NCBI GenBank assembly: GCA_035640715.1 | Contig: DASQVO010000027.1 | Coordinates: forward strand, 1 to 21,632 | Length of the DNA stretch: 21,632 bases | Origin: DASQVO01 sp035640715 | GTDB lineage: Bacteria > Actinomycetota > Actinomycetes > Streptosporangiales > Streptosporangiaceae | Direction of reading: 5' to 3' | In this document: positions 7,062 through 15,136 of the stretch, one piece after another | Layout of the letters: every line of letters begins with the position of its first letter | Position numbering within the stretch: position 1 is the first letter of the stretch | Position numbers and translations under genes: made by a program | Notes under the pieces: model-generated | What the model was told of the DNA's origin: nothing | Database searches by the model: none | What the model saw: only the letters and a program-made list of their open reading frames with translations

Positions 7062-7402
7062 CTGCGCTCCTCCAGGAGTGGCTGACCCAACGACCCTCCG
7101 AAGCATCCCACACGCTGCCAGTCCCGCCCCGACGCGCGCACATGCCGCGATGAGAGCGGCGCTGGCCGACGCCACAGACGCAGAACTTGATGTTCCGCAG
7201 GCGGACGTGACTCCTGCTGACACCGGCGCAGGGCGTTCGTAATCGGGAGGGATCTGCTCGCTTGGTCATCCGCCGAAGGACTGACGGTCCATATACCCAC
7301 CGTGGCCAGCCCGACAGGCCGTCCCGGCTATGTGGCTCGCAGTCGGCGTGTAACCCCGGCGCAGACGGGATTCCCGTCCCGTCCCGGCCTACCGCAGAGG
7401 CC
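7062..7402. other. Gap between DUF4259 gene and molybdoenzyme, no gene supported
   Basis: About 340 bases. Several frames are open on both strands but are rich in Ser/Arg/Pro or Ala and lack Shine-Dalgarno sites. It must hold the promoter of the DUF4259 gene (minus strand, right side) and the terminator of the molybdoenzyme. I see no clear hairpin or consensus promoter. Confidence 0.4.
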
Positions 7403-9688
7403 TCAGGCGGTCGCGGGCGGCCGAATAACCGATAGTTCCGGCGGAGTCCCGCGATACGCCTCAACCTCCACAAGCGCCAACTGCCCCGTACACCCCTGGC
7501 TGAGGCTTGAGGACGGAAGGTCGGCAGTAAGCACGTTGGGATTCCCATGCCGGCAAAACCCCGGGTCGGCCGGGTCCGGGTCGTACCAGGCCCCAGTGGA
7601 CAACTGGACGACCCCGGGACGCACCGCGTCGTCCACAGAAAGCCCGGCCAGGCACGCACCCCGGTCGTTGAAGATTCGCACGAGGTCACCGTCGCGCAGC
7701 CCGCGCACCTCCGCGTCGGAAGGGTGCATCCGCACCGGCTCACGCCCGGCGATCTTGACCGACTGGCTGTGCGCGCCGACATCCAGCTGGCTGTGCAGTC
7801 GCCACCGCGGCTGATTGGCGACCAGCTGCAGGCCGAAGCGCCCCGCGGCCACCGAGCCGAGCCACTCGTCCGGCTCAAGCCAGACCGGGTGGCCCGGGCA
7901 GTCCGGGTACCCGTATCCGTCGATGGTCGAGGAGAAGATCTCGATCTTCCCGGTCGGCGTGGTGAGCGGATGCTTCTCCGGGTCAAGACGGAACTCAGCG
8001 AACGCCACCTGCGGCTCGCTGGCCACCGGCAGCTCGATGCCATTGCCGGCCCAGAACTCGTCAAAACCCGGAACCGAAGCCCGACCCCGCGAAGCGAGCG
8101 AATCCCGCCACTCGCCATACAGGTGCCGCAGCCACTCCATCGCGGTGCGGCCCTCGGTGAAGTCCTTGCCCGCACCGAGCCTCTCCGCCAGGTCAGAAAA
8201 GATCGCGTAGTCGTCCCGGGCCTCGCCGTGCGGCCGGGTCAGCGCGGGCATCGGGAAGAACATCCGGTCGTTCTGCCCGGAGCCGAAGTCGTCACGCTCG
8301 ATGCTCATGGTCACCGGCAGCACGATGTCGGCGTGCCGGGCCGTCGCCGTCCAGAACGGGTCGTGCACCACGACCGTCTCCGGGCGGGTGAAGGCCTCGC
8401 GCAGCCGGGCGAGGTCCTGGTGGTGATGGAACGGGTTGCCGCCACACCAGTACACGAGCCGGATGCCGGGATAGGTCAGCTGCCGCCCGTTGTAGTCATA
8501 GTCGGCACCGGGATTCAGCAGCATGTCGGCGATCCGGGCCACCGGGATGAACGTGGAGACGGCATTCCGGCCCTGCTGCAGCCTCGGCACCCCCACCCGC
8601 GGCGCCGGCTCGCCGACGAGGGCCGCGGACCCGTACCCGTGTCCGAAGCCGCCGCCCGGCAGCCCGATCTGGCCGAGCATGGCCGCGAGCACCACGCCGA
8701 GCCACAACGGCTGCTCCCCGTGACGGGCACGCTGCAGCGACCAGCTGACCGTCACCATTGTGCGCGCGGCGGCCATCTCGCGCGCGAGTTCCCGGATCCG
8801 CGCCGCCGGCACCCCAGTGATCGCCGCAGCCCACGCGGGATCCTTGACGACCCCGTCTGCCTCGCCGCGCAGATACCGGGCGAACCGCGGGAACCCGACG
8901 GTGTAGCGCTCGAGGAATCCGGTGTCGGCCAGGCCGTCGGCGTCGAGGACCTGGGCAAGCGCGAGCATCAGCGCGGCGTCGGTCCCGGGCCGCGGCGCGA
9001 TCCACTCGGCCCGCGCCTCGGCAGGCGTGTCGTCGCGCAGCGGGCTCACGGACACGAACCGGCAGCCCCGGGCCCGCGCGGCGCTCATCCAGCCGCGGGC
9101 ATGATGCCGGGACACCCCGCCTGGCGACACCGCCGCGTTCTTCGGTGACAGCCCGCCGAAGGCGACCACCAGCTCGCTGTGCTCCGCGATCACGGACTTG
9201 GCCGTGGCGTGGGTCTGCAGCACGTTGACGTCGGCGATCACGTAGGGCAGCAGCACGGTGGAGGTGCCGAGGCTGTAGCTGTTGACGTGCCGCACGTAGC
9301 CGCCCAGGCAGTTCAGGAACCGGTGCACCTGGCTCTGCGCGTGGTGGAACCGGCCCGCGCTGGCCCAGCCGTACGAGCCGCCGTACACCGCTTCGGCCCC
9401 GTGGTCGCGGTAGACCCGCCGCAGTTCCCCGGATAGGAGGTCGAGCGCGGTGTCCCACGACACCGGCACGAACGGCTCGTCGCCGCGTCCCGGCGCACCC
9501 GGCCCATGGTCCAGCCAGCCCTTGCGCACGTGCGGCTGCGTGATGCGGGCGGGGTGATGCTGCGCGGAGGCGACGTTGTCGATCAGCGGCATCGGCTCCG
9601 GGTCCCCGCGCCACGGACGCACCTCAGTCAGCCGCTCACCATCGCTGACAGCCTCGAATGTCCCCCAGTGCGTCAGATGCACGGTCAT
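7403..9688 (-). CDS. Molybdopterin oxidoreductase, DMSO/biotin-sulfoxide reductase type
   Basis: A 761-residue enzyme of the DMSO reductase family that would reduce S- or N-oxides using a bis-MGD molybdenum cofactor. The N-terminus lacks the four-cysteine FeS motif, as in BisC/TorA/DorA. GGSYGWASAGRFHHAQSQ carries Tyr106 and Trp108, matching Tyr114/Trp116 of Rhodobacter DMSO reductase. Ser139 in NSYSLGTS is the expected molybdenum ligand. The mid-chain LPGGGFGHGYGS and GGNPFHHHQDL loops and the late molydop-binding domain (GRFGLQLVANQPRWRLHSQ; GDLVRIFNDRGACLAG) are all present. No twin-arginine or other signal peptide is seen, so it is probably cytosolic like BisC. ATG 9688 begins the conserved MTVHLTHWGTF. 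A GGGAG site is 12 bases upstream, a little far. No chaperone, cytochrome or cofactor gene is adjacent. Confidence 0.95.
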   Translation of the reverse strand: MTVHLTHWGTFEAVSDGERLTEVRPWRGDPEPMPLIDNVASAQHHPARITQPHVRKGWLDHGPGAPGRGDEPFVPVSWDTALDLLSGELRRVYRDHGAEAVYGGSYGWASAGRFHHAQSQVHRFLNCLGGYVRHVNSYSLGTSTVLLPYVIADVNVLQTHATAKSVIAEHSELVVAFGGLSPKNAAVSPGGVSRHHARGWMSAARARGCRFVSVSPLRDDTPAEARAEWIAPRPGTDAALMLALAQVLDADGLADTGFLERYTVGFPRFARYLRGEADGVVKDPAWAAAITGVPAARIRELAREMAAARTMVTVSWSLQRARHGEQPLWLGVVLAAMLGQIGLPGGGFGHGYGSAALVGEPAPRVGVPRLQQGRNAVSTFIPVARIADMLLNPGADYDYNGRQLTYPGIRLVYWCGGNPFHHHQDLARLREAFTRPETVVVHDPFWTATARHADIVLPVTMSIERDDFGSGQNDRMFFPMPALTRPHGEARDDYAIFSDLAERLGAGKDFTEGRTAMEWLRHLYGEWRDSLASRGRASVPGFDEFWAGNGIELPVASEPQVAFAEFRLDPEKHPLTTPTGKIEIFSSTIDGYGYPDCPGHPVWLEPDEWLGSVAAGRFGLQLVANQPRWRLHSQLDVGAHSQSVKIAGREPVRMHPSDAEVRGLRDGDLVRIFNDRGACLAGLSVDDAVRPGVVQLSTGAWYDPDPADPGFCRHGNPNVLTADLPSSSLSQGCTGQLALVEVEAYRGTPPELSVIRPPATA

Positions 9689-10108
9689 GCCATCAAGCGT
9701 CTCCCGGCGCAGCAATCAAATTCAAGAGATTTTTCCGCCAAACGCCCCATGCCACCTGCACCCACACCGCTCCCCCGCGCCTGCCGGAACTCGCACCCGC
9801 CTGGTCCAGAAGCTCCATCAGCGCCTTGTCTCACACCTTGCACGCCATTCCGCCGGCCCATGGGATCATGTCGCCGACGGTCTTGTCTCCCGGATCGGGC
9901 CGCCAGTCCTGGGGTGGAACTGCAGGGTCATGAACATCAGGGACGCGATCACTCAGCGCGGGTGCCACCGATACTCGGGAGCCGCCGATCAGCGCGGATG
10001 CGAGACCCTCTGCGGCCGCCAGTTGAGCCGTGCAGAACGGGCTGATCCGGCGCCAGTTCTCACTCGACGAGTCGTGAACAACCGCTCATGCCCAAGAGCG
10101 GAAGGTCG
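9689..10108. other. 420-base gap with an open minus frame, no gene called
   Basis: The right flank of the molybdoenzyme. The first 40 bases are AT-rich and probably contain its promoter. A minus-strand frame is open from 10085 down to TGA at 9833-9831 (84 codons) and reads gene-like at its end (DKTVGDMIPWAGGMACKV). It has no ATG, its only GTG lies mid-frame, and no Shine-Dalgarno site is visible. It may be a gene remnant. Confidence 0.3.
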
Positions 10109-10387
10109 TTAGTCGTGTGGAGGTTCTTCCGGGGAGGGCCGCAATATCCGGACGGACACCAACGCCCACAGGACGATCAGCGCCAGCAAGATGATCAAGC
10201 GCAGCCATCCGGCAAGCCCTGTGTGCGGCGCATAGACCTGCTGAGAAAGCGGCGAGTAGGCATACCAGCCAAACCCGACCGTGTTACCGAGACTGACAAG
10301 ATAGATTCCGGCCGCCCCGAAAGCCATTCCAAGGGCGATGACAATCACGATCCGCTGAGGCTGGCTCAGCCGGTCAGTCAAGCGCAT
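10109..10387 (-). CDS. Small two-helix membrane protein
   Basis: A 92-residue protein with two clear transmembrane helices: about residues 12-34 (IVIVIALGMAFGAAGIYLVS) and 60-83 (LAGWLRLIILLALIVLWALV). The linker contains GWYAYSPLSQQ and the tail is short and charged. I recall similar small proteins from actinomycetes, with a Gly-Trp-x-x-Tyr-x-Pro linker and no known role. The start at ATG 10387 fits the N-terminal MRLTDRLSQPQRI, although the Shine-Dalgarno site is weak. No neighbour suggests a function. Confidence 0.8.
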   Translation of the reverse strand: MRLTDRLSQPQRIVIVIALGMAFGAAGIYLVSLGNTVGFGWYAYSPLSQQVYAPHTGLAGWLRLIILLALIVLWALVSVRILRPSPEEPPHD

Positions 10388-10560
10388 CAGCCAACTGTGT
10401 CAGGCTTGCAAGTTGAACGGGGCGGATTTCTGGAAGTGCCGAGAACGCCGAGGTGCAACCCTCACGAGGAGGCTGGGCGCGACTCCATGGCCGCCAGCGA
10501 TACCGCTCATGCCGCGAAGAGGCACACCACTCTTCAATTGTGGTTTCCGCAAGCCCTGCG

Positions 10561-11805
10561 TTATGCTCGGCGCTTTCGTGAGGCGATGATCCAGGTGAGG
10601 AGGAGGAAGCCGATTGCGCTGGTGACTGGGTGACCCGCGGGTTTTGCGCGGGGTGATTGGCTGGCTGGTGGTGGGCCGGGTCTCGTCGGGGGGTCTTGTG
10701 GATGGCTGGGGCGTGCCCATTCGTACAAGAGGCTGGCCAGAAGGGCGCCCCCGATGCCGAGGAAGATCCCGGCGGCAACGAGCCAGTTCTGCCAGTTGTT
10801 CATCGCCGTGGTGTTGGTGACAACGGCGACGGGCTGCAGGGGTTGGGCGCTGTCCCAATCCAGGCCGGTGGTGCTCGTGGGTTCAGGGCGGGCCTGGTCG
10901 ACGATGGCGCGCGGCTGCAGGCTTCCAGCGCTGACGGTGATGTACTGACGGGCAGGCCGGATCCAGGCTCCAGGCAGGCCGGTGAGGACTCGGAATTCGC
11001 CCAGGTCGTTGAAGCTGATGCCCGGGAGATCACCGATGAGTGGCCAGCTCTGGCTGTGCGGGGACCGCTCCACCATCCCAGGCGCCATGGGCGCTGCACC
11101 GGCGCTCCGGCTTGGCCGGTGATGATCTGGCTTTGGCCCAGGAAAGGGGGCGGAGGTGCTTGCTGGGCGGAAAAGGCAGACGCACATTTTCCCGGATGGC
11201 TCATCGTGAGGTGGATGGCTTGCACCGCGCCAAGGTCAATCTCGGTGCCGGTGGCTTCGTCGAGGAACGCCAAGTCACCCAGGTTCTGGCTGCTCGACTG
11301 TCCGTTGGCGTTGCTGGTTCCCAGGGCTGGGATACCTCGTAGATGAGACAGGCGGGCGTCGCCGCCGAGCAGCAGGGCGCCTTGAAACGGCTGGCTGCCG
11401 CACACGGCCACCGCATACGACAACGCGGGGTGCTGGCCCGGGCTGCCGGGTACCAGAGGGGAAGCGATCAGCTTGACCTGGTCCTGGGAGGAGACGGCGG
11501 CCGCCGGCTGCAAGAGCGTCACGAACCCGCGGAAAGGCGTGGTGGAAGGCTCACCGTTCACCGTCACGGAGACAGCCGCATACCAGGCGATGCACGCCAG
11601 CCCCGCCAGCACGACCGTCACGGTCCCGGCCGCGACCGTAGGCCGCGGCTGATCTTGCGTGATGACCTGCTCATCAACAGGCCTGTGGCGCTGTGGGCCG
11701 CGCCTCCTGACCTGCCCACAGCATCCGGTTCGGCCTGGTGCCAGGCGGCGGCATTTCGGCGGGAATCATCATGACAGGCGCCTGATCGTTATGGGCGGTC
11801 TTCAT
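10561..11805 (-). pseudogene. Membrane-anchored conserved protein with one or two frameshifts
   Basis: Three minus frames belong together. Frame 1 starts at ATG 11805 inside the end of the DUF4236 gene (MKTAHNDQAPVMMIPAEMPP) and stops at 11674. Frame 2 carries TVVLAGLACIAWYAAVSVTV (a membrane helix), an extracellular-looking beta-rich body (SYAVAVCGSQPFQGALLLGG; GTEIDLGAVQAIHLTM) and RLGWWSGPRT near 11060. Frame 3 continues with SQSWPLIGDLPGISFNDLGE, LDWDSAQPLQPVAVVTNT, a second helix (WLVAAGIFLGIGGALLASLL) and a basic Pro-rich tail, ending at TAA 10561. The break near 11050 is a net one-base loss and looks certain. The one near 11670 is less sure, because frame 2 could instead begin at GTG 11621. 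The protein would be about 400 residues: a short cytosolic N-terminus, helix, large outer domain, helix, cytosolic tail. No family name is known to me. Confidence 0.7.
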
Positions 11806-13711
11806 GATCTTGCCACGGTTTGTCAGCCGGGAAGATGGCCATGTCGCGCATCTGGTCAACTGTGTCTGGCCGCAGGTTAAGTAGCATTCCGAGGTCTTCG
11901 ACCGAGGAGAAGCCGCCGGCCTGGATCCGGGCATCGACCGTCCGCCTGGCCAGTTGGTCGGTCATGCCAGGCAGCCTGGCTATAGCGGCTGCTGAGGCAT
12001 GGTTGACGTCGACCAGGCCATAGTCGTCCGCCCCGGCAAGGTCGGGGCGCCCCACGCCGACTTCCCGGGCGAGAGCGGGCTGGGTGGCCGTCAGATGCCT
12101 TCCTTCGGCGCGGCGCTGGATGCGGACGCGTGCGGCCTCAAGGTCGGGGTCGGTCCTGGCCTGGATGCGGCGCACGGCGTCGTTACTGACGAGCATGGCG
12201 TGGATGCCGCCTCCAATCCAGGTGACCATGGCCAGGACGGCAGCTATGCCCTGGGCGGTGTTACTGGGATGGGCAGGCGTGTCCAGGGTGGCGTAGCCGG
12301 CCAGGGTGGCGGCGTAGACAGCCGCCCAGGCCAGCCAGACGGGGCGGCGGGCCCGGACACCGATGTACAGGAAAGCAGCCCAGGTGGTGAATCCGAGTGG
12401 GATGGCGAGCAAGAGCCAGGCCTTGCCCCGGAACCGCGAGGCGTGCGTCTGCGGCTCATTTGCCTGGGCCACCTGCCGGGCTGGCAACGGCGTCGGGGCA
12501 GAGGGGACTCTCATGGATTCTGGCGGTGCTGTCATAGTGCGCAGGGATGGGGTTGGAGGTGGCGAAGGACGCGGTGACGGCGGCATTTCTCTCGCTCCGG
12601 GCGTCTGGGGCTCGGCCGCATAGGGATGACGCGCCGGTGGGATCTGGGGCTGAGCGGGAACAGGCCGCGGAGACGCGGCAGCGACTGGGACCGTCTTCAT
12701 GGCGGATAGCGCTGCCGCGAACGCGGGCGCGGCGTCTGCCCTGGATGCTTGCCATTGGAAGCGGAACCCTGGCTCTGCCGACAAGCTCAGCTGGCTGTAT
12801 TGCATGACGGGAAGCTTGGGGTTGTTCTTGTACCGCCGGTCCGGGCCGCCGCCTTTGTTCACGTACTTCCACGTAGTGTCAACCTGACGGGCATCCTTCG
12901 GCCTGCGGCCCTCCTCGATGAACCGGGTCATGGTGCCGGATGCCTGGCATGAACTATAAGGAACGTCGGCGTACTTCCTGCCGTCGCGGATAAGAACCCG
13001 GTCAGGCAGGAAGTAGACGGAGCGCTTGCGTGCGTGGAGGCTTGGAACAGCGATGTTCGTGGCCAGCAGTGGCGGCCCGGCGACATCAGCTCGCCCCGGT
13101 ACGCGCTTAATGATGTTAGAGGCCCCCGCGTTGACCTTGTACTGCCGGGTTGTACTCACGGCGCCGCGCGCGGTGAGGTACCAGCGAGCGTTGCTCTGCT
13201 GCATTAGCGTGAACGCGTCGGTGAGCGACTGGAATTTCTCAGCCGAGGCGCCGCTGACCTCGTAGAAGACGACCACCATCCGGCGGGCTTTGTCCCGGGC
13301 GTGCAGCCACATGGCTAGCGGAATGGTGATGACAGGCAGCCATAGCAGGACGATCAGCGGCAGGAGCGAAATATTAGCAGCCGCGGCGTTGATCTGGGTT
13401 ACGAGGTCACTCGCCGATGCCTGTGTCAATTCCATCGCAGTGGCGCCCGTAATATCATCTAGCATGACTTCGCTCGCAGGCGCGTAGCGCGAGCGCGAGG
13501 GCGATGACTGGGGCGTTACCGGCCGGCGTGAGCTTTTGCCCGAGAGTGTCTGCTGATAGTAAATGCCGCCGCGGCCCATCCGCACATAGGTGCCCCGGGG
13601 GCCAGTACCGACACGGATCCCGGGAACTCCCGTGGAAACGCCAATACCTGATTTAGAAAGGTTAACCCTGAAGGGACCGGCCTTCAGGCTCTTCCGCAGG
13701 TAGAAGGACAA
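11789..13711 (-). CDS. DUF4236 / membrane / helix-hairpin-helix fusion protein
   Basis: About 640 residues in this order: DUF4236 (PF14020) at residues 2-52 (SFYLRKSLKAGPFRVNLSKS; TGPRGTYVRMGRGGIYYQ); a helix about 114-136; a beta-rich domain about 145-335 with VYFLPDRVLIRDGRKYADVP, TRFIEEGRRPKDA and TWKYVNKGGGPDRRYKNN, which often accompanies DUF4236; a Pro-rich linker 345-412; three helices within 430-508; and a ComEA-like helix-hairpin-helix at 566-628 (LVDVNHASAAAIARLPGMTD; FSSVEDLGMLLNL). The start is uncertain. TTG 13711 gives the canonical Met-Ser-Phe-Tyr opening. GTG 13801 would add 30 residues and is preceded by TATCTG at the leaderless spacing. The downstream membrane gene begins 17 bases before this stop, so the two are coupled. 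Function is unknown. The HhH end suggests DNA or structured nucleic acid binding at the membrane. Confidence 0.85.
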   Translation of the reverse strand: MSFYLRKSLKAGPFRVNLSKSGIGVSTGVPGIRVGTGPRGTYVRMGRGGIYYQQTLSGKSSRRPVTPQSSPSRSRYAPASEVMLDDITGATAMELTQASASDLVTQINAAAANISLLPLIVLLWLPVITIPLAMWLHARDKARRMVVVFYEVSGASAEKFQSLTDAFTLMQQSNARWYLTARGAVSTTRQYKVNAGASNIIKRVPGRADVAGPPLLATNIAVPSLHARKRSVYFLPDRVLIRDGRKYADVPYSSCQASGTMTRFIEEGRRPKDARQVDTTWKYVNKGGGPDRRYKNNPKLPVMQYSQLSLSAEPGFRFQWQASRADAAPAFAAALSAMKTVPVAAASPRPVPAQPQIPPARHPYAAEPQTPGAREMPPSPRPSPPPTPSLRTMTAPPESMRVPSAPTPLPARQVAQANEPQTHASRFRGKAWLLLAIPLGFTTWAAFLYIGVRARRPVWLAWAAVYAATLAGYATLDTPAHPSNTAQGIAAVLAMVTWIGGGIHAMLVSNDAVRRIQARTDPDLEAARVRIQRRAEGRHLTATQPALAREVGVGRPDLAGADDYGLVDVNHASAAAIARLPGMTDQLARRTVDARIQAGGFSSVEDLGMLLNLRPDTVDQMRDMAIFPADKPWQDHEDRP

Positions 13712-13935
13712 TACTCTCGACCCACCGGCCGCTACTACGCAGCCATCGCCAACCGCCTGAGAGATAGACGCGCGACTCATCGCTGAGGATGGCACACTCA
13801 CCAGATATCGCTAACCCGCGAGCCCATCGAGCGAGCCGTCACTCCTGGCTCTCCACCGCGTGACTTCCCAGCACGCGCACGAAGCCAGCAACATCAGCCA
13901 TGCGCATGCCCTAATTTGCCGCGAGCCGTGTGCTC

Positions 13936-13965
13936 CTGGCAGGTGGTTTGACCGGGCGGTATCGT
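13936..13965 (+). promoter_or_regulatory. Candidate leaderless promoter of the GNAT gene
   Basis: CTGGCA (13936-13941), an 18-base spacer and TATCGT (13960-13965) end exactly six bases before GTG 13972. There is no Shine-Dalgarno site. The arrangement predicts transcription starting on the start codon. Confidence 0.45.
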
Positions 13966-13971
13966 CGGCGG

Positions 13972-14496
13972 GTGATCGATCTTGACCAGGGCTGGCGTAC
14001 GCAGCGGCTCGATCTTGAGCCGCTTACCTTGGACCACGCCGCCGAACTCGCGCCGATGCTGGACGATGCCGCACTGCACGAGTTCACTGGCGGCGCGCCG
14101 CTGGCCACGGCGGCTCTGGCCGCGCATTACGCACGCCTGGCGGTGCGCCGCTCACCCGACAGTCATCAGCTGTGGGGTAACTGGGTGATGCGCATCCGCG
14201 GCACCGGCATGGCGGCGGGGACAGTGCAGGTGACGCTGCCGGCGGGCGGTCCTGCTGCCGGCCCGGCTGAGGTCGCCTGGGTGGTGGGGCGGCAGGCTCA
14301 AGGCCGCGGCTATGCAAAGGAAGCGGCATCCAGCCTCGTGGCCTTGCTGCAGGAGGCCGGATGGATCGTAGCAGCCCATATTCATCCCGCTCACCTGGCC
14401 TCCCAACGAGTCGCCCGCGCCGCCGGGCTGTCACCCACCGGGGAGGGCCGCGACGGCGAGATCCTCTGGGTCAGCCCATCGGCCGCGGCACCTTGA
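13972..14496 (+). CDS. GNAT-family N-acetyltransferase
   Basis: A 174-residue acetyltransferase with the GNAT fold. The N-terminal RTQRLDLEPLTLDHAAELAP is typical of the RimJ/RimL-like branch. VAWVVGRQAQGRGYAKEAAS holds the acetyl-CoA pyrophosphate loop (Gln-Gly-Arg-Gly-Tyr-Ala). IHPAHLASQRVARAAGL is the usual Asn/His-Ser-variant helix near the end. GTG 13972 is preferred over the longer GTG 13930 because family members begin about ten residues before the RTQRL segment and because the TATCGT box fits. The acceptor substrate is unknown. The gene looks intact and is divergent from the DUF4236 gene. Confidence 0.9.
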   Translation: MIDLDQGWRTQRLDLEPLTLDHAAELAPMLDDAALHEFTGGAPLATAALAAHYARLAVRRSPDSHQLWGNWVMRIRGTGMAAGTVQVTLPAGGPAAGPAEVAWVVGRQAQGRGYAKEAASSLVALLQEAGWIVAAHIHPAHLASQRVARAAGLSPTGEGRDGEILWVSPSAAAP

Positions 14497-14640
14497 CCTG
14501 ATCATGCCCGCCGACACCCACGCCCGCATCTGCCGCCCTCGGTACGTTTAGCGGGCTTCGCGGCGGCCGGAAGGGAGGCGCAGTGTCTGGGGCATGATGA
14601 ACTTCACAGAGCTGGCGTCTGCCCCCCTCCGATCGTCCGG

Positions 14641-14995
14641 TGCCTGATCCCGCTGCCACCAGCCGTCGGACGAGCTGTCGGCCGGGCGATAGGCGCTCGC
14701 ATCGGTGGGCCGATACTGCTTAACAGCCGCGGCGGCCGGATGGACCGGCATGCGGCGACCCGCCGTTTGCGGTGCCTGGCTCAAACTGCTGGCGTGCCGA
14801 TCACTAGGCCGCACCCGCACATGCTCAGGCACATTCGTCACGACCATGCTCGACGCGGGCGTGGACTTGCGGGACGTGCAGATCGCTGCCCGCCACGCCG
14901 GCCCGCGCACCACAATGCGTTACGACCGGGCCCGCAAGAACCTGGACCGCCACCCGAACTACATCCTGGCCGCCTACATGGCCTCCGGCACCTGA
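14641..14995 (+). pseudogene. Tyrosine recombinase/integrase C-terminal remnant, frameshifted
   Basis: Frame 1 reads LPPAVGRAVGRAIGARIGGP, ILLNSRGGRMDRHAATRRLR and then HPHMLRH. After base 14833 the match moves to frame 2: FVTTMLDAGVDLRDVQIAAR, TTMRYDRARKNLDRHPNYIL and on to TGA at 14993-14995. Together they give the HxxR box, the second His (AARHAGPRTTMRY) and the nucleophile Tyr of a phage-type integrase catalytic domain. Two bases of the Thr codon inside HMLRHTF are missing, so the frame breaks within the active site. The core-binding N-terminal domain and the first catalytic Arg region are absent. Upstream, AGGGAGG (14570-14576) and a GTG open only four codons, possibly the original 5' end. 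No flanking attachment repeats were found by eye. Confidence 0.85.
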
Positions 14996-15005
14996 CCCAG
15001 CCTGC

Positions 15006-15033
15006 GTCTCCCGCGGCTCATGTCGCGGGAGAC
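15006..15033 (+). terminator. 10-bp hairpin after the integrase remnant
   Basis: GTCTCCCGCG (15006-15015), an eight-base loop and CGCGGGAGAC (15024-15033) form a perfect stem starting 11 bases after the integrase stop. There is no T tract. It fits a terminator of the integrase gene. About 100 bases further right the TetR gene ends from the opposite direction. Confidence 0.6.
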
Positions 15034-15136
15034 ACCCGGCATTGCCGATGAGCGGATATCCGATCAGGGACAGCGGCCGGCGAGTCTTCGCCGGGATACC
15101 GGTCAGATGCTCAATCAGATCGAGGAGAGCGGGCCG

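Noticed and set aside
7547..9148. 533-codon plus-strand frame opposite the molybdoenzyme
   Set aside because: Rich in Arg/Pro/His and antisense to a gene with full catalytic motifs. A GC-driven shadow.
9831..10085. 84-codon open minus frame
   Set aside because: No start codon near the 5' end. Listed only as part of the gap description.
11040..11070. Programmed ribosomal frameshift in the membrane protein
   Set aside because: No slippery heptamer or adjacent strong hairpin was seen. A simple one-base loss explains it.
14497..15136. Complete insertion sequence or prophage around the integrase piece
   Set aside because: No terminal inverted repeats, target duplications or other phage genes could be found by eye.
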